A stretch of DNA of 64,000 bases, from positions 1-64,000 of the forward strand of contig NZ_JZEX01000147.1 in NCBI RefSeq assembly GCF_000969415.1, in the 5' to 3' direction. Both the position numbers and the translations under genes were made by a program. Position 1 is the first letter of the stretch; every line of letters starts with the position of its first letter. Source of the stretch: Devosia geojensis. Lineage in GTDB: Bacteria; Pseudomonadota; Alphaproteobacteria; Rhizobiales; Devosiaceae. Positions 54,739 through 62,666 of this stretch are shown here, one piece after another. A model generated the notes under the pieces. That model was not told the origin of the DNA. It saw nothing but the letters and a program-made list of their open reading frames with translations, and searched no databases.

Positions 54739-55676
54739 GCCGCCGAAGTCCCTTCCATGGGGGTCTGGGATGACGTCTGTGCCGGCATGACCATGGTCAA
54801 CGCCAGGGGGCGCACTTTGAAAACGAGCGGTGTCTCGATATTGGCGAGCTCGCCATCGAGCATCACCTTCACCGTCGGCTTCCTGGTGTCGACGGTGACC
54901 TCGCGCACATGCTCGATCCGCAGCGCATCGTCCTGCCGCCACCGCCCGAGGAACATGCCGAGCGTCAGGCGAATGAGGTCCGCGCCGGAGAGGTGCCGGA
55001 CGACGTAGAGCGTCAGCGTGCCGCTGTCGAGCCGATCGCGCGAGAACATGCGGCCGAACCCTTCGCTGAACTCGCTGCATACCACCGCGAAGGCCTGCGC
55101 CCGCTCGACGCGCGCCTCCCCCTCATCCGGGTTGATGGCGAGCGCCATGCGCCGGCTGCGCGCCAGCCGCCGCGCGAAGAACCGCGAGAAGCCGATGAAC
55201 TCGAGGAGACCGAAATGCCCACGCACCTTCTCGCGCGCCGCCGCGATCCCGGCGACGAAGCCGACGGCCGCCATGTGCAGGAACAGCCGACCGTTGACCT
55301 CGCCGATGTCGATGGGCCGCAACTCGCCGTCGGCGATGCCGGCCACCGCCTCCTCCAGGGTCAGCGGCAGACCGAGATCGCGCGCCACAGCGTTGACGGT
55401 TCCAAGCGGCAATACGGCAAGCGCCTTGTCCGTGCCGGCGAGGGCTCCTGCGAGCGCCGCGATGGTGCCGTCGCCACCTCCCGCAACGATGACATCCGCA
55501 TCGCTTTCGAGCGCCCGTTTCACGCGCTCGTCGAGAGAGACATCGGGGTCGGAATCGACCGTCACATCAAGCCCGCGATCGGCGAAGACCGCCTCCAGGG
55601 TCTGTGATGTGACGCCTGTTGCGCTGGCTGTCCCGGCGCTGGCGTTGAGGATGACGTGGTAGGAAAGCTTGGGCAC
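54735..55676 (-). CDS. Diacylglycerol kinase family lipid kinase
   Basis: A 313-residue DgkB/YegS-like lipid kinase. The catalytic motif GGGDGT is at 66-71, preceded by NASAGTASA and followed by [18 protein letters not shown] (the G-T-x-N-x-x-A-R block). Phosphorylates diacylglycerol or a related lipid in the inner leaflet. GTG start 55676. Overlaps the phosphoesterase start by four bases, suggesting a lipid-phosphate kinase/phosphatase pair; the phosphoesterase fold, however, is of the nucleotide type, so the pairing is only suggestive. Confidence 0.88.
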   Translation of the reverse strand: MPKLSYHVILNASAGTASATGVTSQTLEAVFADRGLDVTVDSDPDVSLDERVKRALESDADVIVAGGGDGTIAALAGALAGTDKALAVLPLGTVNAVARDLGLPLTLEEAVAGIADGELRPIDIGEVNGRLFLHMAAVGFVAGIAAAREKVRGHFGLLEFIGFSRFFARRLARSRRMALAINPDEGEARVERAQAFAVVCSEFSEGFGRMFSRDRLDSGTLTLYVVRHLSGADLIRLTLGMFLGRWRQDDALRIEHVREVTVDTRKPTVKVMLDGELANIETPLVFKVRPLALTMVMPAQTSSQTPMEGTSAA

Positions 55677-55755
55677 GGACGCATCTCGCAGGCAATGGTA
55701 GGCCCTGCGATAACGGGCGGGAAGGCGGTTGGTTCACCTTCCCCGCCTCACCCCT

Positions 55756-56586
55756 TCACTGCCCTACGATCTGCGGCAACGCCGCGAAGTCGTCCGGCGT
55801 CATCTGGTCGGCGGGCTCGTCACGCGTGGCGGCAAGGCGCACCGTCAGCTCCTGGGCCCGGGTCGGATTCATCGCCGCCAGGATCGGCGCCATCCTGCGC
55901 GGCGCCATCGCTCGCGAGACCTGCAGCAGCACGTCGATGTCGAGCTCGTTGAAGATCGTCGCCGCATCGCGGGGGCGCATGGTCTCGTACATGGCGACGA
56001 TACCGGTGACCAGTTCCTCCTCGGCCGCCCTGCGCGCCTCGACGAGCGAAGCGATCTGGGCTTCCAGCGCCTCCATCGTGGCCGCGCGTTCCTCGATCCG
56101 CTTTTCGGCGGCCTCGATCAGGTCGGCCCGCATCTCGAGCTCGGCCGCATAGGCGTCGAGCTCGGTGCGGCGCTCGGCCAGCCGTTCCAGGAGGCTGCGC
56201 TCCGTCGCCCCGCCACCCATGGCATCGAGCGGTTCGGGCTGTTCATCCGCGACAACCTGAGGCGAGGCCGCATGCCCGGCTTCGATGGCATTGGCCCCGA
56301 TGGACTCTCCCGCCTCCTCGCCGCCCTCGGCAAGCCCATGCGTTCCCGCGATATCGGTCGGATCGACAGTCGGCGCGCGGTCGGCAAGCGTTGGCGATGA
56401 ATCCTCGGCTGTCGGATCGATGAGTTGCAAGGCGCCGGCATTGCCTGCCGGCTCGGGTCCGGCAGCTGCGGCCTCGCTGACGCCTGTCAGCACGTAGCCG
56501 CCCTGCGTCATCAGGCCGATGGACTTGAACGTCAGCAATGCGGCGGTCGCACAGACGACGACCGGCAGGAGGCGAATGGTCCTCAC
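55756..56586 (-). CDS. motE: Flagellar motor protein MotE (MgtE-N-like domain)
   Basis: A 276-residue protein of the Rhizobiales MotE type, a periplasmic motor chaperone for MotC in Sinorhizobium meliloti. N-terminal hydrophobic signal or anchor (IRLLPVVVCATAALLTFKSIGL), acidic linker 50-120, a coiled coil about 125-190 (LLERLAERRTELDAYAAELEMRADLI), and a C-terminal MgtE-N-like helical domain (YETMRPRDAATIFNELDIDVLLQVSRAMAPRRMAPILAAMNPTRAQELT). GTG 56586 overlaps the previous stop (GTGA). Forms the last gene of fliL-fliM-DUF6468-motE. Confidence 0.85.
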   Translation of the reverse strand: MRTIRLLPVVVCATAALLTFKSIGLMTQGGYVLTGVSEAAAAGPEPAGNAGALQLIDPTAEDSSPTLADRAPTVDPTDIAGTHGLAEGGEEAGESIGANAIEAGHAASPQVVADEQPEPLDAMGGGATERSLLERLAERRTELDAYAAELEMRADLIEAAEKRIEERAATMEALEAQIASLVEARRAAEEELVTGIVAMYETMRPRDAATIFNELDIDVLLQVSRAMAPRRMAPILAAMNPTRAQELTVRLAATRDEPADQMTPDDFAALPQIVGQ

Positions 56587-57014
56587 GCCGCGTTCCCCCG
56601 CTCGCGGGCATGGGCCGCGAGCCTATCAAGCGCCTGCTGCACCTTGTTGGACTCGCTGACCGGCTCGATGGAGCCGCCTTCGCGCACCGCCCGGGCAATC
56701 CGCGAGATGCGCTCGACGAGCGCGCTGCCCGAATTGACGTGGTTGGCGAGTTCGATACCGAACCGCTCGGCCTCGTCCAGCCGCGCGGTGAGCATGGTGT
56801 CTGCCTCGACCGCGGATTGCTTCAATTCCTTGATCGCCTGGTTGGCCAGATGCGTCGCGCCCACCAGATCCGCGATCATCTGCTTGAGCATATCGCGATC
56901 CGCATGCAGGCGTTTCAGCCGCGCATTGAGCACCACGCAATAGCCGATGGTGAGCGCCAGGAGCAGGGCCACGGCTCCTTCGATCAGGAGCCCGAGAGGA
57001 AGTTGCTGCATCAT
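56583..57014 (-). CDS. DUF6468 protein of the fliM operon
   Basis: A 143-residue single-span protein, with a hydrophobic N-terminus (GLLIEGAVALLLALTIGYCVVL) followed by a coiled-coil domain (LKRLHADRDMLKQMIADLVGATHLANQAIKELK...). The product resembles DUF6468 proteins that sit beside fliM and motE in Rhizobiales; its role is unknown, and a motor assembly or stator-related function is plausible from position. The start ATGATG overlaps the fliM stop (57011-57014); either ATG may be used. Confidence 0.75.
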   Translation of the reverse strand: MMQQLPLGLLIEGAVALLLALTIGYCVVLNARLKRLHADRDMLKQMIADLVGATHLANQAIKELKQSAVEADTMLTARLDEAERFGIELANHVNSGSALVERISRIARAVREGGSIEPVSESNKVQQALDRLAAHARERGNAA

Positions 57015-58183
57015 TTGCCGTCCATTGACTCGTCGATCGCCTCGAAGGCCGCCATGGTGACCTTGGGTGGATTGAGCGGGCGCACCACCCGCACCGAAAC
57101 ATTCTTGCCGATATGGCCCATGATGGCCTGCGTCAGTTCCACCGAGCCGCAACGCAGTTGCACGGGGTCGGCCGGCGCGCGTTCGAACATCACCGTGTCC
57201 CCTTCCTTGAGGAACATGATGCGTTTCAGCGGCAGGTCCTGCTCGTGGAGCACTGCGTCGATCTCGACCTCGGCCTGGTAGATCTCGGTGGCCAGGTGCC
57301 CTTCCCAGATCGGGTCGCGGCCGAACTTTTCACCCATGAACATCTGCAGGAGCTGTTCACGGATCGGCTCGATGGTCGCGTAGGGCAGCAGAATCTCGAT
57401 CTTGCCGCCGCGATCGTCCATCTCGATGCGCAATTCGATGAGAATCGCCGCATTCGCAGGCCGCGAGATGGCGGCAAAGCGCGGATTGGTCTCCATGCGC
57501 TCGAGCTTGAAGTTGACCTGCGTCACCGGCTCGAACGCGCGGTGCGTGTCATCGAGGATCACCTCGATCAACCGGCGCGCCAGCGTCATCTCGATGGTCG
57601 TATAAGGCCGCCCTTCCACCCGGATCGCCCCACCCGTGCGCCGGCCGCCGAGCAGCACGTCGATCATCGAGTAGATGAGATTGGAGTCGATGGTCAGCAG
57701 CCCGTAGTTGTCCCATTCTTCGGCCTTGATGACCGAGAGGATGGCGGGCAGCGGGATCGAGTTGAGATAGTCGCCGAAACGGACAGACGAGATCGATTCC
57801 ATCGACACTTCGACATTGTCCGAAGTGAAGTTACGCAAACTCGTCGTCGCCAGCCGCACCAGCCGATCGAAGACGATCTCCAGCATCGGCAGGCGCTCGT
57901 AGGAAACGAGCGCCGAGTTGATCAGCGCCTGCACGCCCGTCAGCTCGACGTTGCCGCCGGCGTTGGGATCGAACCCGAGGAGGCTGTCGATCTCGTCCTG
58001 GTTGAGCACCCGGCCGCCCGCCTCGCCCTCGGTGCCGGCCGGGTCGGCCTCCAGCATCGCCGCCCACTCGGCAGCGGCCGCGGCAGCGCGCTCGTCGTCG
58101 CTCATCGCCTTGCCGGAGATATCGTCGAGGGCGTCGAGCCCCCAGTCCTCGCTCAGCTTGTCCTGTTCACCGGGTCCGGGCAT
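57011..58183 (-). CDS. fliM: Flagellar switch protein FliM with N-terminal extension
   Basis: C-ring switch component that binds CheY-P. The FliM core begins at VLNQDEIDSLLGFDPNAGG, residues 59-77, whereas in most FliM this EIDxLL CheY-binding motif is at residue 5-15. About 58 acidic, Ala-rich residues (DEERAAAAAAEWAAMLEADPAG) precede it. The middle domain has NSALVSYERLPMLEIVFDRLVRLATTSLRNFTSDNVEV and the C-terminal SpoA domain has PVQLRCGSVELTQAIMGHIGKNVSVRVV. Start: GTG 58186 or ATG 58183, the latter chosen; the stop overlaps the DUF6468 start. Confidence 0.95.
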   Translation of the reverse strand: MPGPGEQDKLSEDWGLDALDDISGKAMSDDERAAAAAAEWAAMLEADPAGTEGEAGGRVLNQDEIDSLLGFDPNAGGNVELTGVQALINSALVSYERLPMLEIVFDRLVRLATTSLRNFTSDNVEVSMESISSVRFGDYLNSIPLPAILSVIKAEEWDNYGLLTIDSNLIYSMIDVLLGGRRTGGAIRVEGRPYTTIEMTLARRLIEVILDDTHRAFEPVTQVNFKLERMETNPRFAAISRPANAAILIELRIEMDDRGGKIEILLPYATIEPIREQLLQMFMGEKFGRDPIWEGHLATEIYQAEVEIDAVLHEQDLPLKRIMFLKEGDTVMFERAPADPVQLRCGSVELTQAIMGHIGKNVSVRVVRPLNPPKVTMAAFEAIDESMDGK

Positions 58184-58677
58184 CACTGCACCAGCAATTC
58201 TTTAAAGAGCACGCTCTCAGCCCGCGAAGGATAGATGGCGACATTGACGCGCCGCAGCAGCTCTTCCTTCATCCGGTAGACGCCGGCCGAACCTTCGAGG
58301 TCGCTCTTGCGCAGCTCGCGCAGATAGACCTGGAAGGCATCGATGACCTTGGCGAGACGGGGCTGGATGTCGAGCATCATCTGCTCGTTGGCGACTTCCA
58401 GCGCCACCGTGACGCGCAGGAACGACTGCCCCTCGCCCTCGTCGTTGAGGTTCACCGTCATCGTCGGCAGGTTGAAGATGAAGGTTTCGACCGGTGCAAT
58501 CACGCCACCTTCGGCGACCGACTGCTGCTGGCTCGAAGAGAGATAGAAGTAGAGCCCGGCGCCACCGGCCAGGATCACGGCCAGTGCCGCGCCGCCAATG
58601 ATGAGCAACAAGCGGCCACGCCCGCCCTTGGCAGGCACCTGGCCGGCGCCCTCTTGAATTTCTGCATCAGCGGCCAT
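58183..58677 (-). CDS. fliL: Flagellar basal body protein FliL
   Basis: A 164-residue inner-membrane motor protein. A short cytoplasmic N-terminus, one span (RLLLIIGGAALAVILAGGAGLYFYL, residues about 22-46), and a periplasmic stomatin-like domain with ETFIFNLPTMTVNLNDEGEGQSFLRVTVALEV and QPRLAKVIDAFQVYLRELRKSDLEGSAGVYRMKEELLRRVN. FliL supports stator function and fliM is cotranscribed, as in Caulobacter. A CtrA-like box lies 61 bases upstream. Confidence 0.95.
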   Translation of the reverse strand: MAADAEIQEGAGQVPAKGGRGRLLLIIGGAALAVILAGGAGLYFYLSSSQQQSVAEGGVIAPVETFIFNLPTMTVNLNDEGEGQSFLRVTVALEVANEQMMLDIQPRLAKVIDAFQVYLRELRKSDLEGSAGVYRMKEELLRRVNVAIYPSRAESVLFKELLVQ

Positions 58678-58737
58678 GCCCCCAAACCCCGTCTTTCCCG
58701 ACGATTCCGAACCCGCGACCAGCTAAGCGGTCGATGG

Positions 58738-58752
58738 TTAACGAATGGTTAC
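58738..58752. promoter_or_regulatory. CtrA-like box before fliL
   Basis: TTAA-CGAATGG-TTAC: correctly spaced half-sites, one mismatch in the second. Position 61 bases upstream of the fliL start matches a CtrA-activated promoter. The Caulobacter fliLM promoter is a known CtrA target. Confidence 0.55.
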
Positions 58753-58767
58753 GAAGTGCCCCTCATG

Positions 58768-58782
58768 CGGCAATTTTTGCCG
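58768..58782. promoter_or_regulatory. Ftr-like palindrome (candidate FlbD enhancer)
   Basis: CGGCAA-TTT-TTGCCG, a perfect 6-3-6 palindrome about 90 bases upstream of the sigma-54 element of flgF. It resembles the Caulobacter ftr elements (CGGC...GCCG) that bind FlbD, as I remember them; no flbD gene lies in this window. Confidence 0.5.
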
Positions 58783-58870
58783 GGCAGCTTTTTCCCGGCA
58801 CAACCGCCCTATCCCGGCAATTCCTGCACCTACCCACAGCTAACCCACTGATTTTACTTAATTCAGCGCC

Positions 58871-58887
58871 TTGGCATGGTTTCTGCA
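58871..58887 (+). promoter_or_regulatory. Sigma-54 -24/-12 promoter of flgF-flgG-flgA-flgH
   Basis: TTGGCATGGTTTCTGCA matches the consensus YTGGCACGRNNNTTGCW at all but two defined positions (T for C, C for T). GG and GC are 10 bases apart. It lies about 90 bases before the flgF ATG, in the plus direction. Confidence 0.75.
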
Positions 58888-58976
58888 AAGTAAATGGCGA
58901 GCCCGCCAGCTTGGGGAAGCGGGAGGGCTCGGGGACCAGGCAAGCGGCAATGTTTGCCACATAACGGGGATCTCGC

Positions 58977-59717
58977 ATGATCGAGAATGCGCAGCTCATC
59001 AGCCTGTCGCGCCAGATTGCGCTTCGACGGCAGATGGATGTGGTGGCCAACAACATGGCCAACATCAACACCACCGGTTTCAAGGGCGAACAGATCCTGT
59101 TCGAGGAGTACATGATGCCCGGCGCCAGCCACCGGGACTTCATGCGCCCCGACCAGCCGCTCTCTTACGTGCAGGACTGGGCGACGCGCCATGACCTTGC
59201 CGCCGGCGCCATCACGCAGACCGGCAGCGAGCTTGACGTGGCGCTGATGGGCGAAGGCTTCCTCGCCGTCGAGACGCCCGCCGGCGAACGCTGGACCCGC
59301 GCCGGCTCGCTGCAGGTCGACGCCGCCGGGCGCCTTGTCGACACCTCCGGCAACCCGATCCTCGGCGAAGGCGGACCCATCGTCTTCCAGCCGGAAGAGA
59401 CCGGCATCGTCATCGCCGAGGACGGCACCGTTTCGACCAGCGAAGGCCTCAAGGGCCGGCTGCGCATCGTCGAGTTCGACAATCCCCAGCAATTGACCCG
59501 CGAGGGCTCCAACCTCTTCGCCGGTGGCACGCCGGTAGAGGCGCAGAATACGCGCGTCATTCAAGGCGCCGTCGAGCGCTCCAACGTCTCGGGCGTCACC
59601 GGCATGGCCCAGATGATCCGCGTGCAGCGGGCCTACGAATCCCTCGTCAAGCTGATGGGCGACCAGGACGACCTGCGCCGCGCCGCCATCCAGCGTCTCG
59701 GCGACGCGAACGCATAA
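58977..59717 (+). CDS. flgF: Flagellar basal-body rod protein FlgF
   Basis: A 246-residue proximal rod protein. N-terminal rod motif LRRQMDVVANNMANINTTGFKGE (about residues 17-39), a middle domain, then C-terminal helix with VSGVTGMAQMIRVQRAYESLVKLM. The start at 58977 matches the family. First gene of the flgF-flgG-flgA-flgH operon; 12 bases to flgG. Confidence 0.96.
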   Translation: MIENAQLISLSRQIALRRQMDVVANNMANINTTGFKGEQILFEEYMMPGASHRDFMRPDQPLSYVQDWATRHDLAAGAITQTGSELDVALMGEGFLAVETPAGERWTRAGSLQVDAAGRLVDTSGNPILGEGGPIVFQPEETGIVIAEDGTVSTSEGLKGRLRIVEFDNPQQLTREGSNLFAGGTPVEAQNTRVIQGAVERSNVSGVTGMAQMIRVQRAYESLVKLMGDQDDLRRAAIQRLGDANA

Positions 59718-59729
59718 AGGAGAACCCAC

Positions 59730-60515
59730 ATGAAAGCGCTCTATATCGCATCGACTGGCATGAGTGCCCAGGAACGCAATGTGGAGGTCATCTCCAACAA
59801 CATCGCCAACATGCGCACCACGGGCTTCAAGCGGCAACGCGCCGAGTTCCAGGACCTGCTCTACCAGCAGATCCGCCGCGCCGGCTCGCAGACTTCGGAC
59901 GAAGGCACGATGCTTCCCGCCGGGCTCGAGATCGGCTCGGGCGTGCGCACTGTCGCCACCCCGCGCATCATGAGCCAGGGCTCGGTCGTCGCGACCGAAA
60001 AGGAGCTTGATCTTGCCGTGCGCGGCGAAGGCTTCTTCGTCGTCGAGATGCCGGACGGCACCGCCGCCTATACCCGCGACGGCGCCTTCGAGCGCGACGA
60101 CCAGGGGCGGCTGGTCAACTCCAGCGGCTATCCCGTGCAGCCCGGCATCACCATCCCGCAGGATGCGGTGTCGGTCTCCGTCTCCGCCGACGGTCTCGTC
60201 CAGGCCTATATCGGCAACGATGCGTTCCCGACCCAGCTCGGGCAGCTTCAGCTCGCGCGTTTCGTCAACAAGGCCGGCCTCGCCTCCATCGGCGACAATC
60301 TCTTCAACGCGACCGCCGCCAGTGGCGAGGCCCAGATCGGCCTGCCCAAGGCCAATGGCACCGGCGACCTGCTGCAGGGATACCTCGAGCAGGCCAACGT
60401 CAACTCCGTCACCGAAATCGCAGACCTCATCGCCGCCCAGCGCGCCTACGAGATGAACGCCCGTGTCATCTCCGGGGCCGACGAGATGCTGCGTTCGGCA
60501 ACGCAGATGAGTTGA
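59730..60515 (+). CDS. flgG: Flagellar distal rod protein FlgG
   Basis: Distal rod subunit, 261 residues. N-terminal MSAQERNVEVISNNIANMRTTGFKRQRAEFQDLLYQ is diagnostic, and the C-terminal LEQANVNSVTEIADLIAAQRAYEMNARVISGADEML is also. AAGGAGA precedes the ATG. Followed 12 bases later by flgA. Confidence 0.97.
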   Translation: MKALYIASTGMSAQERNVEVISNNIANMRTTGFKRQRAEFQDLLYQQIRRAGSQTSDEGTMLPAGLEIGSGVRTVATPRIMSQGSVVATEKELDLAVRGEGFFVVEMPDGTAAYTRDGAFERDDQGRLVNSSGYPVQPGITIPQDAVSVSVSADGLVQAYIGNDAFPTQLGQLQLARFVNKAGLASIGDNLFNATAASGEAQIGLPKANGTGDLLQGYLEQANVNSVTEIADLIAAQRAYEMNARVISGADEMLRSATQMS

Positions 60516-60527
60516 GGAGACTGACAG

Positions 60528-61475
60528 ATGATCGCCCGCCCGCTCATTGCCATCGCCGCCGCCGTCCTGATGGCCGGCACCGCCGCCGCCGCGCCGACGC
60601 TCAAGGCCGACGTCACGGTCTCGGGCGCCATCGTCACCATCGGCGACATGTTCGAGGATGCCGGCACCTTGGCCGAAACGCCGCTCTTTCGTGCCCCGCA
60701 GCCGGGCACGGTCGGCACCGTGCCCCTGAAGGACATAGAAGCTGCCGCAACCCGCGCCGGACTTGCCGAATTCGCCAGCGAAGGGCTTTCGTCCGTGCGG
60801 GTGGCCCGCCCCGGCGTGATGGTCGGCAAGGACGATCTGGTGCGGCTGATCGAGACCGATCTTGCCGCCCGCGGCGTTCTCGCCGACGGCATGTCGACGC
60901 AGACGCTCTTCTCCCGGGATTTCGCTCCCCTCACCGCCGCCGCCGTTGCCGAGCCGGTCAATCTTGTCGCGTTGCGGTACCTGCCCGGCACCGGAGGCTT
61001 CACGGCACGGTTTGCCGTCGCCGGCCTCGACCACACCGTCGACGTTTCCGGCACGATCGATCTGATGATCGAGATGCCGCACCTCGCCGCCGCGATGCCG
61101 GCTGGCTCGGTGCTTCGCCCCGAGCACATCGTCATGCGGCCGATGCCGCTGCGCCAGGCCGACGCCATGGGCTTCGCCAGTCCGTCCGCGCTCGTCGGCA
61201 AGGCTCTGAAGCGCCAGAGCCGCGAGGGCATGGCGCTCAAGGCCACCGACGTCGCCGAACCGCAGGTGATCGCCCGCAACGAGATGGTGACCATCTATTT
61301 CCGTTCCGGCCCCATGACGTTGACCGTCAAGGGCCAGGCGCTGAACGCCGCCGCGCGGGGTGAACCCGTGGACGTGATCAACCTGATGTCGAAGCGTGTC
61401 GTTTCCACCACCGCCATTGCTTCCGGCGCGGTCGAGGTGACCGCCGCCGGCCCCATCAATCTCGCTGGCCTCTGA
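60528..61475 (+). CDS. flgA: P-ring assembly chaperone FlgA
   Basis: A 315-residue periplasmic chaperone with a Sec signal peptide (IARPLIAIAAAVLMAGTAAA). The SAF-like C-terminal domain has PAGSVLRPEHIVMRPMPLRQADAMGFASPSALVGKALKRQSREGMALKATDV and ARGEPVDVINLMSKRVVSTT, typical of FlgA. Rhizobiales FlgA is longer than the 220-residue enteric form. The usual partner flgI is not in this window. Confidence 0.93.
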   Translation: MIARPLIAIAAAVLMAGTAAAAPTLKADVTVSGAIVTIGDMFEDAGTLAETPLFRAPQPGTVGTVPLKDIEAAATRAGLAEFASEGLSSVRVARPGVMVGKDDLVRLIETDLAARGVLADGMSTQTLFSRDFAPLTAAAVAEPVNLVALRYLPGTGGFTARFAVAGLDHTVDVSGTIDLMIEMPHLAAAMPAGSVLRPEHIVMRPMPLRQADAMGFASPSALVGKALKRQSREGMALKATDVAEPQVIARNEMVTIYFRSGPMTLTVKGQALNAAARGEPVDVINLMSKRVVSTTAIASGAVEVTAAGPINLAGL

Positions 61476-61496
61476 CCGGTTTCGGGAGACTTTCTG

Positions 61497-62234
61497 ATGC
61501 ACCCCTTCAAGATTGCCACGCTCCTCGCCGCCACCCTGGTTCTCGCCGGCTGCAACACCACCGACCGGCTCGCCAGCATCGGCCAGGCTCCGCCGCTCAA
61601 TCCGATCATCGACCCGACGACGGTCGCCGGCTACCAGCCGGTGCGCCTGCCGATGCCCGAGCCCTCGCCCGACACCTACCAGGCGAACTCGCTCTACCGC
61701 ACCTCGGCGCGCGGCTTCTTCAAGGATGAGCGTGCCCACAAAGTCGGCGACATCCTCACCGTCCTCGTCACCATCGACGACCGCGCCAGGATCGCCAATC
61801 AGACCGCCCGCAGCCGCTCGTCGAGCAATTCGGCCGGCATGGGCGGCATCTTCGGCAGCGCCGTGACCAACATCTCGGGCGGAGCGATCAACCCGGCCGA
61901 CGCCATCGACCTGACGTCAGGCACGAGCGACAACGGCAACGGCTCTGTCAACCGCTCCGAGAACCTCGAGACGTCCGTCGCCGCCGTCGTCACGCAGGTG
62001 CTGCCCAACGGCAACCTCGTCATCGAAGGGCGCCAGGAAGTGCGCGTCAACTTCGAGGTGCGCGACCTCATCGTCGCCGGCATCGTGCGTCCCTCGGACA
62101 TCCAGGCCAACAACACGATCCCCTCGAGCAAGATTGCCGAGGCGCGCATCTCCTACGGCGGGCGCGGGCAGATCACCGACGTGCAGCAGCCGCGCTACGG
62201 TCAGCAAGTGCTCGACGCCATCCTGCCCTTCTAG
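61497..62234 (+). CDS. flgH: Flagellar L-ring lipoprotein FlgH
   Basis: Outer-membrane lipoprotein of the L ring, 245 residues. Signal II: MHPFKIATLLAATLVLAGC with lipidated Cys19. SLYRTSARGFFKDERAHKVGDILTVLVTIDDRARIANQT and the C-terminal VLPNGNLVIEGRQEVRVNFEVRDLIVAGIVRPSDIQANNTIPSSKIAEARISYGGRGQITD are standard. Last gene of the operon, followed by hairpins. Confidence 0.96.
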   Translation: MHPFKIATLLAATLVLAGCNTTDRLASIGQAPPLNPIIDPTTVAGYQPVRLPMPEPSPDTYQANSLYRTSARGFFKDERAHKVGDILTVLVTIDDRARIANQTARSRSSSNSAGMGGIFGSAVTNISGGAINPADAIDLTSGTSDNGNGSVNRSENLETSVAAVVTQVLPNGNLVIEGRQEVRVNFEVRDLIVAGIVRPSDIQANNTIPSSKIAEARISYGGRGQITDVQQPRYGQQVLDAILPF

Positions 62235-62247
62235 AACCACCAGCTTG

Positions 62248-62281
62248 CCCGCCGCGCACTCCCCCATCATGGCGCGGCGGG
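62248..62281 (+). terminator. Hairpin downstream of flgH
   Basis: CCCGCCGCGC (62248-62257), 14-base loop, GCGCGGCGGG (62272-62281). A 10-bp stem 14 bases after the flgH stop; no T tract, so efficiency uncertain. Confidence 0.5.
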
Positions 62282-62320
62282 TGATCGAGGCCGCCTCCCA
62301 GAACAGGACCGGCCACTTCG

Positions 62321-62358
62321 AGGGCGCAGTCTCCCCGGCTGCGCCCTTTCCCTTTCGT
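62321..62358 (+). terminator. Intrinsic terminator before the small membrane protein gene
   Basis: AGGGCGCAG (62321-62329), loop TCTCCCCGG, CTGCGCCCT (62339-62347), then TTCCCTTTCG. Perfect 9-bp stem with a T/C-rich tail; a second stop for the flgFGAH transcript. Confidence 0.65.
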
Positions 62359-62417
62359 GGGGAACGATCCTGTCGCACCACGTGTTGCCCAAGCGAGGGC
62401 CAACGCGGAGAACTAGC

Positions 62418-62585
62418 ATGGATACGGCCGGCAGCATGGCCATAGGCATGGCGGTGGGCATCGGCGTCGGAGCCGTTATCGGCGCCGCCCTCGACAACAC
62501 GGCCCTGGGCATAGGCATCGGAATTGCCATCGGCGCGGCGCTCGGGGCAACCTGGCGCACCTATCGCGGCGGTCGAAGAGACTGA
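62418..62585 (+). CDS. Small glycine-zipper membrane protein
   Basis: A 55-residue protein composed almost entirely of two Gly-x3-Gly-rich hydrophobic stretches (AIGMAVGIGVGAVIGAALD and LGIGIGIAIGAALGATW) with a basic C-terminus (YRGGRRD). Glycine-zipper segments can pack tightly or oligomerise in membranes. ATG 62418 has GGAGAA ahead. No known family is recognised. It could be a small membrane peptide of the flagellar-adjacent region, an unrelated stress protein or a toxin-like peptide; there is no evidence for any of these. Confidence 0.55.
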   Translation: MDTAGSMAIGMAVGIGVGAVIGAALDNTALGIGIGIAIGAALGATWRTYRGGRRD

Positions 62586-62666
62586 ACCTGCCCAACGCTT
62601 TGCCCCCTTCCATCTCCGGCCCGGCTGTGGAACTTAGGTGACCATACCGATCCGGAGCGTTCCTTC

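Larger units (their letters stand above)
58678..58976. promoter_or_regulatory. Divergent promoter region fliL/flgF
   Basis: 299 bases between divergent flagellar operons, with no gene. Features in order: CtrA-like box (58738-58752), ftr-like palindrome (58768-58782), two CCCGGCA direct repeats (58794-58800 and 58813-58819), an inverted repeat TGCCGGG/CCCGGCA (58779-58785 with 58794-58800), and a sigma-54 type promoter pointing to flgF (58871-58887). Confidence 0.65.

Noticed and set aside
58815-58833. Sigma-54 promoter toward fliL on the minus strand
   Set aside because: GG-N10-GC spacing is present but the -24 block does not match TGGCA; likely chance in a repeat-rich region.
58863-61739. 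958-codon open frame on the minus strand
   Set aside because: Antisense to flgF, flgG and flgA; composition (Gly, Asp, His, Val, Arg) is that of a shadow frame.
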